A stretch of 6,824 bases of DNA, from the NCBI GenBank assembly GCA_007126855.1, contig SLAK01000047.1:1-6824 (forward strand), written 5' to 3'. A model generated the notes under the pieces. It ran no database searches, had not been told where the DNA came from, and saw only the letters and a list, made by a program, of their open reading frames with translations. Below are positions 5,410 through 6,824 of this stretch, one piece after another; positions within the stretch are counted from its first letter, which is position 1; each line of letters starts with the position of its first letter. Made by a program: the position numbers and the translations under genes. Origin of the DNA: Dehalococcoidia bacterium (GTDB taxonomy: Bacteria > Chloroflexota > Dehalococcoidia > Tepidiformales > Tepidiformaceae).

Positions 5410-6162
5410 TCAGGATCGCGCCTGCCCGGCGAAGTCGACGATCGCGCTTGCCAGCTCGCGGGGGCGCAGGTAGGGGATGCCGTGCGCCACGCCCGGCATG
5501 GTGAGCAGCTGCGCCCGTGCCTGCCGCGCTACCATCTCTTCGGCCAGTGGCGACGGCAGCACGTCGCTGTGCGCCCCGCGCACCACCAGCGCCGGGCACT
5601 CCAGCGCCTCCCACATTGGCCAGAGGTCCAGCCGATTCTCCTGCCCGGCAGCCAGTTGGGCGGCGAAGCTCCGCGCGATTGCCGGGTCGAACCAGCCCGG
5701 CATCTCCGCATAGCGCGATACCCAGCCGGCGATCCTCCGCGAACCCGGCGTCATCTGCGGGTGCGGGTACGAGTCGATTACCACGACACTCGAAACCCGG
5801 TCCGGCAGGCAGGCCGCCGCCATCATGGCCACGCCCCCGCCCATGGAGAAACCGGCCAGCATGCACCGGTCGATGGCGAGCGACTCCAGGGCCATCGCCA
5901 GGTCGGCGAAGTGCTGGTCGCCGGCGTACTCCTCCGACGGGTCCCAGTCACTCCCCCCGTGGCCGCGGGCATCCAGGGCGATCATGCGCCGGTCTGGGAT
6001 GTGGAGCGCCGTGGTGGCCCAGTCGGAACTCGAACCCGTGATGCCGTGCAGCAGCACCAGCGGCTCCCCCGGTGCGTCCGGATTCCATTCCCGGTAAGCG
6101 AGCGAAAGGCCGTTTCCGGACGTCCGGCCGGTCTGAGCGGCGGCTGCTTGGAGGTGTGCCAC
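5410..6162 (-). CDS. Alpha/beta hydrolase with complete catalytic triad
   Basis: A 250-residue alpha/beta-fold hydrolase of the Abhydrolase_1 type. It likely acts on an ester, lactone or similar small-molecule bond; the substrate is unknown. The oxyanion-hole strand is LVLLHGITG (35-43), DARGHGGSD (64-72) is a family hallmark, and the nucleophile elbow is GFSMGG (104-109) with Ser106. The acid is probably Asp200 in VVRGAHSDVL (193-202) and the base His227 in MPGVAHGIPY (222-231). The segment from about 132 to 185 forms the lid. There is no signal peptide, so it is cytoplasmic. The start is GTG 6162: an in-frame TGA lies three codons upstream and no other start occurs before the first conserved strand. 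The ribosome binding site (GGGGA) is rather far away, about 12-15 nt. It is divergent from the transporter gene and convergent, at 3 nt, with the small membrane protein. Confidence 0.92.
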   Translation of the reverse strand: MAHLQAAAAQTGRTSGNGLSLAYREWNPDAPGEPLVLLHGITGSSSDWATTALHIPDRRMIALDARGHGGSDWDPSEEYAGDQHFADLAMALESLAIDRCMLAGFSMGGGVAMMAAACLPDRVSSVVVIDSYPHPQMTPGSRRIAGWVSRYAEMPGWFDPAIARSFAAQLAAGQENRLDLWPMWEALECPALVVRGAHSDVLPSPLAEEMVARQARAQLLTMPGVAHGIPYLRPRELASAIVDFAGQARS

Positions 6163-6228
6163 GATCAGTCATTTTCCCCGGGCAGCTTCGAACTCGTCCA
6201 TCCGGACAGGCCGGTCGCGGCGCCGGTG

Positions 6229-6243
6229 AGCCCGCTCCGGGCT
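6229..6243. repeat. Short GC inverted repeat in the hydrolase/MFS intergenic region
   Basis: AGCCCG and CGGGCT form a perfect six-base inverted repeat with a three-base spacer CTC. It overlaps the palindrome GGCTAGCC (6240-6247) and abuts CAAATTTG (6247-6254). It lies between two divergent genes, so it is not a terminator for either. A regulator site is possible, but short palindromes of this kind also occur by chance. Confidence 0.3.
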
Positions 6244-6251
6244 AGCCAAAT

Positions 6252-6280
6252 TTGAGGCTTGTGCGTTCAGGCCGAATGAT
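6252..6280 (+). promoter_or_regulatory. Candidate promoter for the MFS transporter gene
   Basis: TTGAGG (6252-6257, four of six) and AATGAT (6275-6280, four of six) have an ideal 17-bp spacer. Transcription would start at about 6287, only two bases before the proposed GTG start, implying an almost leaderless mRNA. Otherwise translation begins later, for example at GTG 6337. Confidence 0.3.
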
Positions 6281-6288
6281 CGCTCAAG

Positions 6289-6824
6289 GTGAAGCCACTG
6301 CCCTATGCCCTCACGCGCGGCGCCGCAGCGCTCGAAGTGCCCGCCTTTCGCTGGCTCTGGTGCTCCTCTGCCCTCTATGCCTTCGGCCAGTGGATGGAAC
6401 GCACCGCCGTGGGCTGGCTCGTGCTGCAGGAAACGGGCTCCGTCTTTCTTACGGCGCTGGCATGGGCTGTGCGCATCGCTCCCGGCATCTTCGTCGGGCC
6501 CATCGCCGGCGCACTCGCCGACCGCATGTCCCGCTCCCAGATGCTCGCGCTCTCCGCGGCGGCCAAGGTCGTCGTGCTCGTCGTCATCGGCGTGCTCACC
6601 CTCACCGGCGCGTTCCCGCTGGCCATCGTATTGCTGCTCGTGGTCGTGAGCGGCGGCTCCATGACCTTCAACATCTCCGCGCTCCAGCCGCTCGTGCGCG
6701 ACCTCGTCGGCCCCGAACGTTCCATGAACGCGATCAGCATCAACAGCTTCGGCCAGCGCGCGGTCGGATCCCTCGGCGCGCTTTTCGCCGGGTATCTCAT
6801 CGCCTGGTTCGGCGCCGGCGAGGC
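6289..6824 (+). CDS. MFS transporter, MFS_3/DHA3 (EntS-like) type, N-terminal part
   Basis: An inner-membrane proton-driven exporter of the major facilitator superfamily; the substrate is unknown. Only the first 178 codons are in the window, about 40 percent of a usual 400-440-residue protein. Hydrophobic helices fall near residues 20-46, 51-77, 86-106, 109-133 and 150-174. VPAFRWLWCSSALYAFGQWM (17-36) is the usual opening of DHA3/MFS_3 proteins. GPIAGALADRMSRSQML (70-86) carries the motif-A pattern G-x-x-x-D-R-x-x-R between helices 2 and 3. LQPLVRDLVGPERSMNAIS (132-150) matches the loop before helix 5 in this family. An in-frame TGA at 6277-6279 rules out an earlier start. GTG 6289 is the first start codon and GTG 6337 is an alternative; neither has a good ribosome binding site. 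It is divergent from the hydrolase gene over 126 bp, which could share regulation. Confidence 0.9.
   Translation, partial: MKPLPYALTRGAAALEVPAFRWLWCSSALYAFGQWMERTAVGWLVLQETGSVFLTALAWAVRIAPGIFVGPIAGALADRMSRSQMLALSAAAKVVVLVVIGVLTLTGAFPLAIVLLLVVVSGGSMTFNISALQPLVRDLVGPERSMNAISINSFGQRAVGSLGALFAGYLIAWFGAGE

Noticed and set aside
4353..5504. A 383-codon rightward open frame through the membrane-protein genes
   Set aside because: It overlaps one gene in antisense and another out of register, with an Arg/Pro/Ala-rich sequence; the genes it crosses have ribosome binding sites and coherent membrane helices.
1..6824. Defence system, CRISPR, phage or transposon content
   Set aside because: No repeats with regular spacing, integrase, transposase, nuclease or toxin-antitoxin pair is visible; the helicase fragment alone does not indicate a defence island.

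Overview
The window is GC-rich, gene-dense bacterial DNA. Spaces between genes are short, GTG starts are common, and long spurious antisense frames occur, as expected at high GC. I see no rRNA, tRNA, CRISPR array, insertion sequence or phage gene. The phylum cannot be fixed from sequence alone. A high-GC proteobacterium or actinobacterium would fit, and the two beta-carbonic anhydrases resemble the mycobacterial Rv1284 type. The contents look like ordinary chromosomal housekeeping and accessory metabolism, not a mobile island.

Left half (1-3843): five genes on the minus strand. In transcription order they are two tandem paralogous beta-carbonic anhydrases (3843-3352 and 3272-2775), a class I SAM-dependent methyltransferase (2749-1997), a flavin amine oxidase of the polyamine oxidase/LSD1 type (1888-611), and the first 159 codons of a DEAD/DEAH helicase of the MrfA/Hrq1 type (479 to beyond base 1). 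The second carbonic anhydrase gene and the methyltransferase gene are 25 nt apart and are probably co-transcribed. The 79 nt between the two anhydrases, the 108 nt before the amine oxidase and the 131 nt before the helicase each hold a plausible promoter. A GC-rich hairpin follows the amine oxidase stop. The run may therefore be several short units, not one operon.

Middle (3844-5028): a 78-residue soluble protein of unknown function is read rightward, divergent from the first carbonic anhydrase. It converges with a 191-residue protein anchored by one N-terminal membrane helix. A 229-bp divergent intergenic region follows.

Right part (5029-6824): a 125-residue protein with about four membrane helices converges, with only 3 nt between stops, on an alpha/beta hydrolase with a complete Ser-Asp-His triad. 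The hydrolase is divergent from the N-terminal part of an MFS exporter of the MFS_3/DHA3 kind, which runs off the right end.

No novel multi-gene system is evident. The points most worth a second look are the tandem carbonic anhydrases, which are 121/163 identical without gaps. They differ at the residue just before a zinc-ligand cysteine (Asp versus Arg) and share a 38-bp perfectly identical DNA tract. The small conserved-looking protein that shares their upstream region is also worth checking.
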